Below are positions 1-10,200 of a stretch of DNA of 64,000 bases, piece by piece. The translations under genes and the position numbers were made by a program. Numbering within the stretch: the first letter of the stretch is position 1; every line of letters begins with the position of its first letter. Below the pieces are notes generated by a model. The model made no database searches and was not told the DNA's origin. It was given only the letters and a program-made list of their open reading frames with translations. Source of the DNA: Bromus sterilis (taxonomy: Eukaryota > Streptophyta > Magnoliopsida > Poales > Poaceae); NCBI GenBank assembly GCA_950022295.1, contig OX465601.1, positions 118,811,501 to 118,875,500 of the forward strand, written 5' to 3'.

Positions 1-166
1 AAGACCTAATACCTTTGACGTGTTTGCATCTCCAAATTGGACACGGGTGGTTCGAGATGGTCCGAAATCAATGTCCACCAACATGTCCTTGCTTCCGGTC
101 ATATGACTTGTAGCCCCTCTATCAAGTATCCATGAACCACCACCGGAATCCGCCACTTACATGAGA
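1..166 (-). pseudogene. Copia aspartic protease, N-terminal fragment with altered active site
   Basis: The minus-strand translation gives the plant copia protease signature SWILDRGATSHMTG followed by the usual motif region KDMLVDIDFG. The protease would cleave the element's own Gag-Pol polyprotein. The catalytic triad is normally Asp-Ser/Thr-Gly; here codons at 115-123 read Asp-Arg-Gly, so the site is probably inactive. The fragment is cut by the window edge and lies out of frame with the upstream gag segments, which supports a decayed copy. Confidence 0.8.
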
Positions 167-731
167 TCAATGTTTTGGTTTAGGTACCCATTCATGAATG
201 GGTCCTTTAGCGTTAGTGACAAGGGTCTTAGGTACCCAAATGGACCATGCAATATACTCATCAAAGGAACCAAAAAAATTGTCATAAACATGCCCATCAT
301 TAGTGCAACACAGAACATAAGAGGGGTTAGTTGGTCCGGCAAAGTCATTGGGAATGGCACCACTCCTCTTGGTCACTCCACCCTCAATGGCCTTTGCCAC
401 CTTTTTCTTGAGGCTTCTCCCCTTCCTTCACAAATGTGACTTCCTTTGAAGGAGGAGGTGCCTTTCCTTTCTTCTTTTTGTTCTTCCTCTTCTTGTTCTT
501 CTTCTTTGATGAACTTGCACCAAAACCAATGCCTTCCTTGCCAATGACCTCCTTTTGGGAACTCAAGAGATCATTAAGGTTCTTTTCTCCTTGAATGCAC
601 GAGACAAGTCCCTTCTCAAGTTGTGCCTTCAACCTAGTGTTTTCCTCAACGAGAGGAGCATGCTCACAACAAGAGTTAGAGGAACTAGGTTTTTCTACCA
701 CAATAATAGGAGAAAAGGTAGTAATTTATTT
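167..731 (-). pseudogene. Copia gag C-terminal region, frameshifted
   Basis: Two overlapping minus-strand reading frames cover the linker between gag and protease. The upstream one has a short coiled-coil stretch and then a very lysine-rich block (about residues 60-85, KKKNKKRKNKKKK), likely nucleic-acid binding. The downstream one ends in WVPKTLVTNAKGP and WVPKPKH, a motif common just before the protease in Triticeae copia elements. The two lie in different frames, so at least one frameshift is present. The piece ends at 731, where a Mutator-type MITE is inserted. Confidence 0.65.
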
Positions 732-1586
732 GGGACAATTGCATTTTTGCCCCTAGTTTTGCCAGCCCGTGGGTTTTGCCCTTACTTTTCGGCTCTTCTC
801 AGTTTTGCCCTTAGATTTGTCCCTCGGGTCATCCGAACGCCCTTTGACCGTTTGACCAATACTTAGAAAATGTATAACAAATTCATATGAACTTAGAAAA
901 ATGCAAATAAGATATTTAATTATTCAGAAAAGCATTTCCTTTATGTGTGTATCATTTGCACATATGAAAATATTAATTGTTAACCTACCCAAGGTTACTA
1001 ACGTTCTTAACATTATTAAAAATAAAAATGTGTAAACAATAAAAAAATCATGAATAAAAACGGCATGCAAGTTTAGGTGATGTCTGCTGACCATTCTGAT
1101 ATCTTATTTGAGATTTTTTGAATTCACATGAACTTGTTATGAATTTTAAAATTAATGGTCAAAGTCATTTGAAAATGCATAACAACTTCATATATACCCA
1201 GAAAAATGCAAATAAGATATCAGAATGTTCAGAAGACATCACCTACATTCGCATGTCATTTTTAATCATGAAAATGTATTGTTTATACCCTTTAATGTTT
1301 AATAATGTTAATAACATTAATAACATCAAGTAGTTTAAATATTATTTTGTTCGTGAATGCTAATAACATGCACTTACAGGTAATGCTTTTTTAAACATTT
1401 TGATATCTTATTTGCATTTTTCTGAGTTCATATGAATTTGTTATGCATTTTCAAAGTATTGGTCAAACGGTCAAAGGGCGTTCGGATGACCTCAGAGACA
1501 AATTTAAGGGCAAAACTGAGCAAAGCCGAAAAGTAAGGGCAAAACCCACGGGCCGGCAGAACTAGGGGCAAAAATGTAATTGTCCC
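732..1586. mobile_element. Mutator-type MITE (855 bp, long terminal inverted repeats)
   Basis: The element begins GGGACAATTGCATTTTTGCC and ends with the inverse complement. The inverted repeats extend roughly 190 bp on each side. The exact 9-bp direct repeat AATTTATTT flanks it (723-731 and 1587-1595), and a 9-bp target duplication is typical of Mutator-like elements. A second, inner inverted repeat surrounds the centre, with GATATCAGAATG at about 1216 opposed by its complement near 1093. No transposase is encoded, so it would depend on an autonomous element. It is inserted in the copia gag region. Confidence 0.88.
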
Positions 1587-1595
1587 AATTTATTT

Positions 1596-1747
1596 AGTGA
1601 GTTGCATACTTGTTTCATCATGAGCCTTCTTGAGAGCCATGAGTTCAAGTTTTAAGGACTTGTGATCCTTTTCTACTTTCTCATGATCCACAAGAAGTTT
1701 TTCATGAGCCTCAACAAGTTCATCATTTTTAGTCTTGAGATCACAAG
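1596..1747 (-). pseudogene. Copia gag coiled-coil segment
   Basis: On the minus strand this short piece encodes a charged, heptad-like stretch (for example KTKNDELVEAHEKLL). It continues the coiled coil seen at 11888-12373 on the far side of the gypsy insertion. It is bounded by the MITE target duplication on the left and the gypsy target duplication ACAAG (1743-1747) on the right. It would be part of the capsid-forming Gag of the outer copia element. Confidence 0.65.
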
Positions 1748-2176
1748 TGTCGAGGATCGGCCCCGGCAAGTCCCATGGTTAGGGACCCTGGGCTAGTTGG
1801 AGAAGACACAGGTTGGACGATAAGCTCGTCGGCAAACAGGAGGATACACTTCCTGCTCGATATATTAATTGTGGAGGAGTTACAGGGGATGCCAAGGCAG
1901 ATGCGCTCTAGGCTAGGGTTACAGGCGATGTCTCCCCCTTTATGCGTTGCCCCTCCTGGCCTTTATATAGTAGACCAGGTCTCGGGGAATCAATCTACAA
2001 TTACGGGAAATATAACCCTAGCTTGTACGGCAAGTCCCTGCACCTTCCTTGTCAGTCGAGAACTCCCAATGTCGGTGCCATCTAGCGGGCCAAGGTGAAT
2101 CCGGCGGTAGCTCCATGGACCTTCAACGACACCGGGTAGGCCCATTAGTAGGAGTCGTGGGGTCACCGCCTCGTCA
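1748..2176 (-). repeat. Gypsy 3' LTR (429 bp)
   Basis: It starts TGTCGAGGATCGG and ends CTCGTCA on the plus strand and matches 11459-11887 with 8 substitutions. In element orientation it is the 3' LTR. A TATA-like CTATATAAAG on the minus strand lies at about 1961-1970. A plus-strand open frame inside it (1775-2098) is an LTR shadow, not a gene. Confidence 0.9.
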
Positions 2177-2195
2177 GTAGCCCCCGAGTGCCTGG
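2177..2195 (-). other. Probable polypurine tract of the gypsy element
   Basis: Read on the minus strand, the bases just before the 3' LTR are GCACTCGGGGGCTAC. A G-rich run touching the 3' LTR is the expected primer site for plus-strand DNA synthesis. The purine run is short and interrupted, so the exact tract is uncertain. Confidence 0.5.
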
Positions 2196-3446
2196 GGGAC
2201 TCGAAGAGTCGCGCAGGGACTCGAGTTCGTCTTCATACGTCCGTGGCTTGTATGCGCGGTGCACCCGCGGTCGCTGGCAGCATGGTGGCCATGACAAAAA
2301 CCAGTTTCGAGGGATGTTAAGAAGAAAGGGCCCAAGAGTCGACGGATCGAGCCTTGGTGAATTGCGCTAGTGGCAAATACCACGATCGCCCAATCAAACC
2401 CATGTCCCTCGACATGAGCTTTGGATACTGGAGCATAGCAAAAGTCCGGCCGCTTCAGGTCTTATAGTGTTCATTTGCCGCCAGCTGGTTGCGTAGCCTA
2501 AGGCGTGTCCGCCCGGCTTTTATACTTCATGCGCAGCGCATGGAAAGGTTGGGAGTGAAATCGCTCTTCGGCAAGTCCCAGCCCAGCCGAACTTCGCAGC
2601 GGGGTCTTACCTACACGCTAATCTTGCGTGGCATCTGGGCACAGTGTGTCGTGGTTCCAGAATAGGTGTGTTTTTGAGGCGCGGAGCCTTATAGCATTTC
2701 ACCCACTTGGAACAAATCATCAAGCGAGCTGTTCACTCATCTCGCTCGCGGAGCTTGTTTCGAGTGCTTAGGCGAGGAATCCTTCTGCGAGTAATTACTC
2801 GAAAGTTGTTTGAGTTTCTTTCAGAGGTGAGGGAGCACCCGAGACTCTCAAGGGTGCGAGTGGTCACTCGAGCACTTTGTGGGTCCATAGGTGAGGCAGC
2901 ACCTGTAACTCTAGTGCGTGCGAGTGATCACTCGAGCACCTTGTCAATCTTTAGATGAGTGAGCGCCTGGTGACTCACGAGATGGGCTCCTCCCGATGGG
3001 AGTGAGATTTTTTTACTTTGTTGAAAAAAGATCTGATAAAATCTCTAGGCGTCGGTAGCGTACCTTATACGCTTTGCCTGTGACAAGACGTTGGCGTGGT
3101 CTTCTGCTGTTTTTGACCACTGTAGCCTGCCGTAGGAAACGACCTGGTGTGGTCCCACCGAAATTTTCGCATTTGTGCGATTATGGTCCTCTTTTTCGTG
3201 CGTCGTGCGTGGTGTTGTTACTGCGCCGGTTGAGCTTTCCATGCGTTTTCCCCTCGTGGGATCGTGCCACGTTTACTAGGTAGCAGGGGTTAACGGCGAT
3301 CCTCTGTGCTAGGCTGCGGGGTTAAATAGGTTTGCGACTGGGTAAACTTAGGTTTTTACCCAGCCGTTGCTTTCCCCGTCTTCTTCTTACCTTCTCCAGT
3401 TCTCGAGTTCTTCCTCTTCCTCTGCTTTGATTCCTCCTCGACCTCT
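2196..3446 (+). other. Non-coding leader between gypsy 3' LTR and antisense gene
   Basis: No convincing gene is seen. It contains degenerate direct repeats near 2845-2960 with the motif GCGAGTGRTCACTCGAGCAC twice, about 66 bp apart. A TATA-like GGTTAAATAGG lies near 3320, and the stretch before 3447 is rich in TTC/CTC, as in plant 5' leaders. This is therefore the likely promoter and 5' UTR of the gene starting at 3447; that role is inferred from position only. Confidence 0.4.
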
Positions 3447-6357
3447 ATGACCAAACGTTCTCGTGCTACTGCGGAACCAATCAAGATGTCTGGCGGTTGG
3501 GAACCATCGACCTTTGATGCTTCAGATCTGGCACGTCTGGTTTCCGATGGTGTAGTGGTCGAGGGTGAGGTGCGTTTGCCGGGGGATGAGCCGATCCCTG
3601 CTCCTGCGTCAGATGAGCGGGTATGCTTCCAATCTTACTTCCCCCGTGGGTTTACTCTTTCGCTGCATCCATTTGTGCGGGGCTTGTTGTACTCCTATCG
3701 CATCCAGTTGCACGATTTGACCCCGAACGGGGTTTTGCACGTTGCCTGTTTTATCACTTTGTGCGAGGCGTTCCTGGGTATTTACCCGCATTGGGGGCTC
3801 TGGAGGCGTCTTTTTAGTGTGAAGAGGACCAACTCCGAGTATGCTGTGGGTCGGATGAGCATCTCTATTGGGGATAAAGACTCATATTTTGATCTGGAGA
3901 AGATCGACTCGGTTAGCGGGTGGCGGCGGAGCTGGTTTTACCTGAAAGACCGCTGCGTGACCGGCCAGCATTTTGGCCTTGCTCCTTTTAATCCAGCAGC
4001 TCGAGTAGTGAGGCAGGCGTCTTGGTCTCATTTGCTGACTGCTGCGGAATCAACTGAGCTGACTCCCTATCTAGATAGGATTTCTTTGCTGAAGGATGAA
4101 TTTTCTGGTGGGGAGCTTATCTCTGTTTTCGTGGGGAGAAGAGTTCAGCCGCTGCAACATCGTGCCTCTCCTATGTGGCAGTATCTGGGTCCTGCTGACC
4201 CGACCAGGTGCTCGCCTGAAGATTTCGAGTCTGGCGAGCTTCTCACCCGACTCCAATGGGTGACCAAGTACTCGAGTGACTCTGAGATGCGGCTTGCGCG
4301 CCCATACTCTGCTGAAAACCCTCCTCTTCAGGTTTGTGACCGCGTCGCCTTGCCTGTGTTTGTGCGGTTGCTTATCTGCCGACTGTTGTTTTCATTGCGC
4401 GATGTAGGGACATGACCCTGTGCTGCGTAATCCTCCTCAGCCGGAAGATGCTGATATCCTTGAGGAGCCTAATGCTTCTGCTGCCGAAGGCGTTGCTCGG
4501 TCCGCCGGGATGGGGCCCATGATCGTTGAATCTGGGGACAGTGAGGATTCAGGCCCTTTTCGTGTGAAGCGGTCCTGCCCCGGGAGTTTTGGGGATCGTG
4601 ATACTGCTGCTCCCGTAGCTCCAGCTGCTGATCTGCCTTCTGCGCCTGCGGCTCCAAAGAGAAACCGGCTGTGGCGCGCTCGCCCTGCGCAGAGTGGGTA
4701 AGTGTTTTCCTTGGTTTTGTACATTGTTTGCTTCTTGCTTCTGTATCTGATGGCTGGTTTGTAGTGTTGCGACTCTTCCGGCTGCTTCGAGTAGCAGTGC
4801 GGCCACCGTGGATCTGAAGTCGACAGACTCGGCAGTTGTTCATTGTCGTGATGTCCCTTCTACTCCTGTTGGTCGGTCATCCCCTCCGGCGACTGCCGCG
4901 GAGGCGGGTGCCATCCTTGTCGCACCTTCTTCGGGTGCGCCTGTTGGTGGGGCTTCTGACGTTAAACCTGCCGAGCTGGGTCCTCCTTTCTTTGGTCGCT
5001 TCGATCTTGCAGCTGAAGATAAAATCCGTGCCTTTGACCGTTTTTCTGCTATGGTAGGTTTCTATCTTGTGTTCTTTTTCATTGGGAGCACGGAAGTGCT
5101 CCCGATGGGAGTAGCCCCCGAGGCTGTGAGCAAGCGCGTGCGGTTGCTTACAGTCTCATTTTCCTTACTGCGTTTTGACGTTTGTTTACAGCCTGTCTTC
5201 CAACACTGTGAGCGCCTGATCATTGATGCTGAACGGTGGCAGAGGTCTCATGATTCTGCCCAGGATGCGTTAACTACCATGGATGGTGCGTCTTCCTCTT
5301 AGGCTGTTTGGAGTGGAGCTTTTCCACGTTTTATTGCGCTGACTTTTTCCTTGTGGTTGGATGCACATCAGGTCGTCGCCGGGCGGCCGAGAAGCGGGCC
5401 GACAAGGTTTCTCGAACTGCTTCCCACTTGCAGGAATGCACGACTCTGCTGTCACTGTTTGTTTGTCGGCTGTCTTTATCTATCTTGACTTTGCTTAGCT
5501 TGTCCCTTCTGGTGTTTGATGCTTGTGCTTTTGTTTGCGGTAGGCCACTCCGGGTGTTCTTCGTTCTTGGAATTCATTGAAGGATGACGCTCGCGAGGGT
5601 GCCTACGAGTCTGTTTGCTTGCGGTTGAGGAATGTCGAGCGGGAGATTGTGCAGTTGAAGGCTTCTGTGGCTGTCCATCGGTCTCGACGAGAGCGTGCCG
5701 AGGCTATGATAGACGATCTTGCTTCGTCGGTTGCCAGTCTAGCTGATGTTCTGCGGGGTGAGTTTTTCTTTTGCTTGATTCTGTGAGTCCTCCTCGTGCT
5801 TTAGTCTTGACTGTGGTTGCTGTTTGCTTGGCGAAGTCCTGGCGGGGAGGTCCCGAGATGAAGAGGCGGCCGTGCATTCTGAGATGTCGCGCTTGGAAGA
5901 TCCCGTTGTGCGAGCCAGGAACCCCTTTTGGGCGGATGGGGCCTGTGCTCGTTCTTTTGCTTTGCTGCGTCTTCGCGTCGAGCAGGTTCCGTTGGCGTTG
6001 AGGTACTGCCAGCGGGTGCTGGGTGGCATTCATGCCCAGTTTTATCCGTTGGCAGTTGTCCCTTCCAGGCTTGAGACGCTTTGCCGCTTCTTTACCCAAC
6101 CTGCCGAGCTGCGTCGCGTGATGGACCACTTGATTCGAGCGGGAGCTCGGGTTGCTTTGGGTTTGGTCCATAGTCACTGGCCTGGTGTAGATCTCGGAGA
6201 GGTTGTACGGGGTCCTCTGGGTGGTAGGGTTCAGTCGATGGACGGTCATTACGCAGCCGTTGGCGAACTTGCAGGTCGTGTTGTAGCGCGCGTCGTTGAA
6301 GAGAGCGACCGTAGTTTAGGCTCTCATATTATGGCCAAGCAGGAGCCATTAGATTAG
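3447..6357 (+). CDS. Antisense retrotransposon gene with 'putative gypsy-type transposon' domain (Transposase_28-like), seven predicted exons
   Basis: This gene lies opposite to gag-pro within the gypsy element. Predicted exons are 3447-4331, 4408-4697, 4765-5053, 5192-5285, 5372 to about 5440, 5555-5757 and 5837-6357, about 785 residues in all. Reading phase is kept across the first four junctions and the last. The exon 5 donor is unclear and may be mutated. Exon 1 (residues about 55-200) has the pattern of the plant family Pfam calls Transposase_28: FQSYFPRGFTLSLHPFVR, then a GVLHVACF segment and a YFDLEK block. The middle is Pro/Ala-rich and probably disordered. Exons 4-7 are Arg/Glu/Ala-rich and likely coiled coil, ending AKQEPLD. 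Despite the family name no catalytic activity is established; the function is unknown. Antisense ORFs of this kind are known in Tat-type elements. Confidence 0.65.
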
Positions 6358-6423
6358 TTGTCTTGTTTTTGTCTTCCTCCCTTGCTTGAATGTGCTCTGT
6401 GGAAGATGGCTTGGGGAGGGACT

Positions 6424-7060
6424 GTTACTCCCGGGGTGGCTGCTTCGGCGAGCCCCCGAGTGCCGGAGTTTATTTTTGTGCCGCGATTGCGGGTGGCGAC
6501 TCGAGGGGTGGCTGCTTCGGCGAGCCCCCGAGTGCCGGAGTTTGTTTTTGTGCCGCGATTGCGGGAGACGACTCGAGGGGTGGCTGCTTTCGGCGAGCCC
6601 CCGAGTGCCGAAGTTTATTTTTTGTGTCGTGATTGCGGGAGACGACTCGAGGGGTGGCTGCTTCGGCGAGCCCCCGAGTGCCAAAGTTTGTTTTTTGTGC
6701 CGCGATTGCGGGAGACGACTCGAGGGGTGGCTTCTTCGGCGAGCCCCCGAGTGCCAAAGTTTGTTTTTTGTGCCGCGATTGCGGGAGACGACTCGAGGGG
6801 TGGCTGCTTCGGCGAGCCCCCGAGTGCCAAAGTTTGTTTTTTGTGCCGCGATTGCGGGAGACGACTCGAGGGGTGGCTGCTTCGGCGAGCCCCCGAGTGC
6901 CAAAGTTTGTTTTTTTGTACCGCAATTGCGGGAGACGACTCGAGGGGTGGCTGCTTCGGCGAGCCCCCGAGTGCCAAAGTTTGTTTTTTGTGCCGCGATT
7001 GCGGGAGACGACTCGAGGGGTGGCTGCTTCGGCGAGCCCCCGAGTGCCAAAGTTTTTTTT
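6424..7060 (+). repeat. Nine-copy tandem repeat, unit about 72-74 bp
   Basis: Units start near 6433, 6505, 6577, 6650, 6723, 6797, 6870, 6943 and 7017. Each contains GGGGTGGCTGCTTCGGCGAG, then CCCCCGAGTGCC, a T-rich run, GCGATTGCGGGAGACGACTC. Copies differ by a few bases, mainly in the T-run and in the first two units (GGAG against AAAG). Because 73 is not a multiple of three, open frames run through the array on both strands; these are repeat artefacts. The array lies between the stop of the antisense gene (6357) and the end of gag-pro (7231), where two convergent transcripts would meet. Confidence 0.92.
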
Positions 7061-7230
7061 TGTGGGGGATACTTGAATCACGCTTTTCCCTATTGTCTCA
7101 TACAGTAAGTCTGGAAAAAATAAACGGGGGGAGGTTCCGTTGAAGACGGATACCTTTTATCTGCTGTAAGTGGCCTTGATGGCCGGTAGCTTTGTTGCCT
7201 GGCACTTGTGTCCGTCTGCTGGTTCGTCGT
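7061..7230. other. Spacer after gag-pro of the gypsy element
   Basis: This short stretch separates the tandem array from the gag-pro stop. I see no gene in it. There is no trace of reverse transcriptase, which would normally follow the protease here. Confidence 0.5.
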
Positions 7231-10200
7231 CTACGGGAGGTTTTCTTCTGTGGCTCCTGTGGTGCCGTCGTTTTGATGGGTTATGAAGGCTTCTGCTAAC
7301 TTGTGGAATTCCTTGTCGCATCTGTCGGATCTGACAAAGCTTCCATTGATTGTAATGACACCGTGTGGCCCTGGCATTTTCAGCTTGAGGTAGGCGTAAT
7401 GAGGTACAGCCATGAAGCGGGCGAAGACTGGTCGCCCGAGGATTGCGTGGTATTGCGACTTCCAGTCGACCACCTCGAAGTCCAATATCTCCTTGCGAAA
7501 GTTGGTCGCGCACCCGAAGACCACTTCCAGGCTTATTCTTCCCATGGGATAAACTGCTTTGCCTGGTACGATACCGTGGAAAGTCGTTCCTGAGGGCTTC
7601 AGGGCGTTGCTTTGGATCAACATGTCGTCGAGCGTTCGGGTGAATATGATGTTGATTCCGCTGCCGCCGTCCATGAACACGCGGGACATGTCGTAGTTCC
7701 CGATCCGCGCCTCCAGTACTAGTGTTGCGTGTCCTGGTCGGGGGACAACTGGTGGGTGGTCGTCTCGGGAAAAGGTTATCTCTGTTTCCGACCCGCGCAG
7801 GTATTCTGGGACCGCTGGGTGTGCGGATGTCGCCAGGAAGACTTGTCTAGTCACTTGCTTCTGCTGGCGGTTGGAGGGCCTTCCTTCTTGTATCATATAA
7901 ATTCTTCCGTGAGCTTCTGGGTACTGGTCTTCATCCGGTGTCCTTTGTCTCTCTTGAATGGAGGCCACCTGCCTCGTCGGCAACGGAGGGGCTGGTGGCG
8001 CGTTGTGGGCGACTGGCCCGATTGCTATGCTTGCGAGTGGTTGTCCTGCAGGGGCCGCGGGGCGATTCTTCTCTTCTGCTAGCTCGTTGAAGCTTCTGCA
8101 GTTCCTGAGGGTGTGGGATGATCTTATTTCTCCTCGCTCGTTTCTAAATCCATGTATGGTGCATGGGCTGTCGAGCTGCTCTTTTGCCGTTCTGGGCGCT
8201 CGTGTGTCGTCCCGCGGTTGTTTTGTCCACCATTCGCGTTTCTGCGATTGAGGCTCGTCTTCCTGGTTCTCTCTGTTTGGCTGTCTACTGTCGTCGCGTC
8301 GCCTCCCGTTTCGGTCGTTTGGGAAACCGGCAGCAACCATGTCGGGTCCTCGGTCGTCGTAGAAGTGTCGCCTTGGCCGTTTTCTCCTTCTGTCGCCTCC
8401 TCTGTCTCCGTTGTAGTCATATTCGTGCTCTGATCGTGCTGCGAAGGTTTCTGTTTCGTTACGGACAGAGTCTTCGCCGTCTGCCCAGCTGTTGGCTAGC
8501 TCCAGTAGCTTTGCGAGTGTGCGGACTTTCATTTGCCCCAGCTTCTCCTTGAACTCGACGCGCTGTAGGCCTCTTCTGAAAGCGTCGATTGCGCTCTCAT
8601 CTGATATATCTTCTGCAGAGTTCTTGAGGATCGTCCACCGCTGGATGTACGCCCTCAGGGTCTCCCTTGTTCCTTGCTTGCACGCTCGCAGCTCCTCGAG
8701 TGATGCCGGCCATTTGTGGGTTGACTTGAAATTCTCGATGAAAGCAGCGCGGAACTGTCTCCAGGAGCTAATGGACCCGCGCCGTAGGTTTTTGAGCCAG
8801 TGCCGCGCAGAGCCTTCGAGCATCAACTGTATGTACTTCATTGTTGTGATGTTGGTTCCGCGCTGGAATTTGACCGCAGTTAAGTAGTCTTCCAGCCATG
8901 CCTCTGGTTCTTCAAGTCCGTTGTACTTTAGTGTTGTCGAGTTGAGCTTGAATCCGTTTGGCATGCGTGTCTCGCGTACGGTTCGGGTGAAGCATAGTGC
9001 TCCGCATGGCTCGACTTTTTCTTCAGAAGCTTCCTCGACGGAGTATTCTTCGCGTGCCGCGCGTCACCGCCTGCCGCGGTTGACTCTGCTCTGGGTGATG
9101 TCGTCACGTGCATCTCGCCGGGTGCTGCAGTGTGCGCGGCTGTCGTCGTCATCGTCGCGCCTTCTGCCCCTGTTTGGGTTCTTGCGCCTGTCGTCGTCGT
9201 CGTCGTTACTGTCGTCGTCGTCAGGGTCACTAGGTTCCCTGTCTGGTGTCCGCTCGCGGGCCTGCTGCCTGGTGCTGGGGTTTTTGGGTGCTGAGTTGTC
9301 GATGGTGTCCTTCATTATTTGTAGGGCGATCGAGGTGTAGCGGTCTGATTTCCCTTTAGAGCTTGTCCGGGCACGAGATAGGTAGTCCTGGGCGCTTATG
9401 AGTGCCTCCGCTGGTGTGAGGGGCTCCTCCTCGTCGTCGTCCTCTTCTAGTTTGAAGTCGTCGTCGAGTTTGCGGATCACTCTCTCCCTTTCCGATTTCC
9501 ATAGGTTGTTGATATTTGATCTGTCGCGGGTGGGGGAGCGGCGACTGCTTCCGGCAGGTTGCCGGCGACTGCTTTTCCCCTCGAGTCCTTCTCTTTCCTG
9601 CGCCTCCATGGCCTGGCGCCATCATTGCGTTTGTTCTCCCGCTAATTTGGTGTACGCTCTTAGTTCGTCTCTTGTGGCGTTTCTTGGCAGCATCCTGCCG
9701 AGTTTGACTGCTTCCTGCACCATCGCTATGGTTTCCTTGGATAAGATGATTTTCTCCTTTGGTGGTGCGGCTTTCTTTGCGGCTGTGTCCCGTTGTCTGC
9801 CTTCTGGTGGCTGGGTGCTCGGGCCGGGCGGCTGCCTTGGCTGCAGCTTACTTGCTTGGTTGCCAGGTGCCTGTCCCGTTGGGACTTTCTTTGGTATGTG
9901 TCGGGGGACCGGTACCCGGGTAGGCTAACCCAAGCGGAAGCAATCTTTCAAGACAAGGATGGACCGATTGGACCGCAGCTGGGCCGAGCTGGGAAGATGT
10001 ACGACCGATTGCTCCAAGGAAATTAGCCATATCAAGTGCCAGCAGTCGGCCCAGGCGCAATCGGACCAACCTTCCTTCACCAAGACGATCATCCGATTGA
10101 TCCGCAGCTGGCCCGAGGTTGATACCTGGAAGGTCGATTGCCCAGAGCAATCGACTTTGCCAGGTACCACCAGTCGGTCCAGGCGCAATCGGAACCACCT

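Noticed and set aside
1775..2098. Open frame of 107 residues repeated in part near 11600
   Set aside because: It lies entirely within the 429-bp gypsy LTR and covers its promoter. It is an LTR artefact.
4437..4843. Minus-strand frames opposite exons 2-3 of the antisense gene
   Set aside because: They are out-of-frame shadows of a Pro/Ala-rich exon and cross its splice sites.
6424..7060. Possible CRISPR-like array
   Set aside because: Units are contiguous near-identical repeats without unique spacers, in a plant genome. This is a simple tandem repeat.
6349..7143. Six overlapping frames of 120-261 residues
   Set aside because: All are translations of the 73-bp tandem repeat in different phases, and their proteins are periodic.
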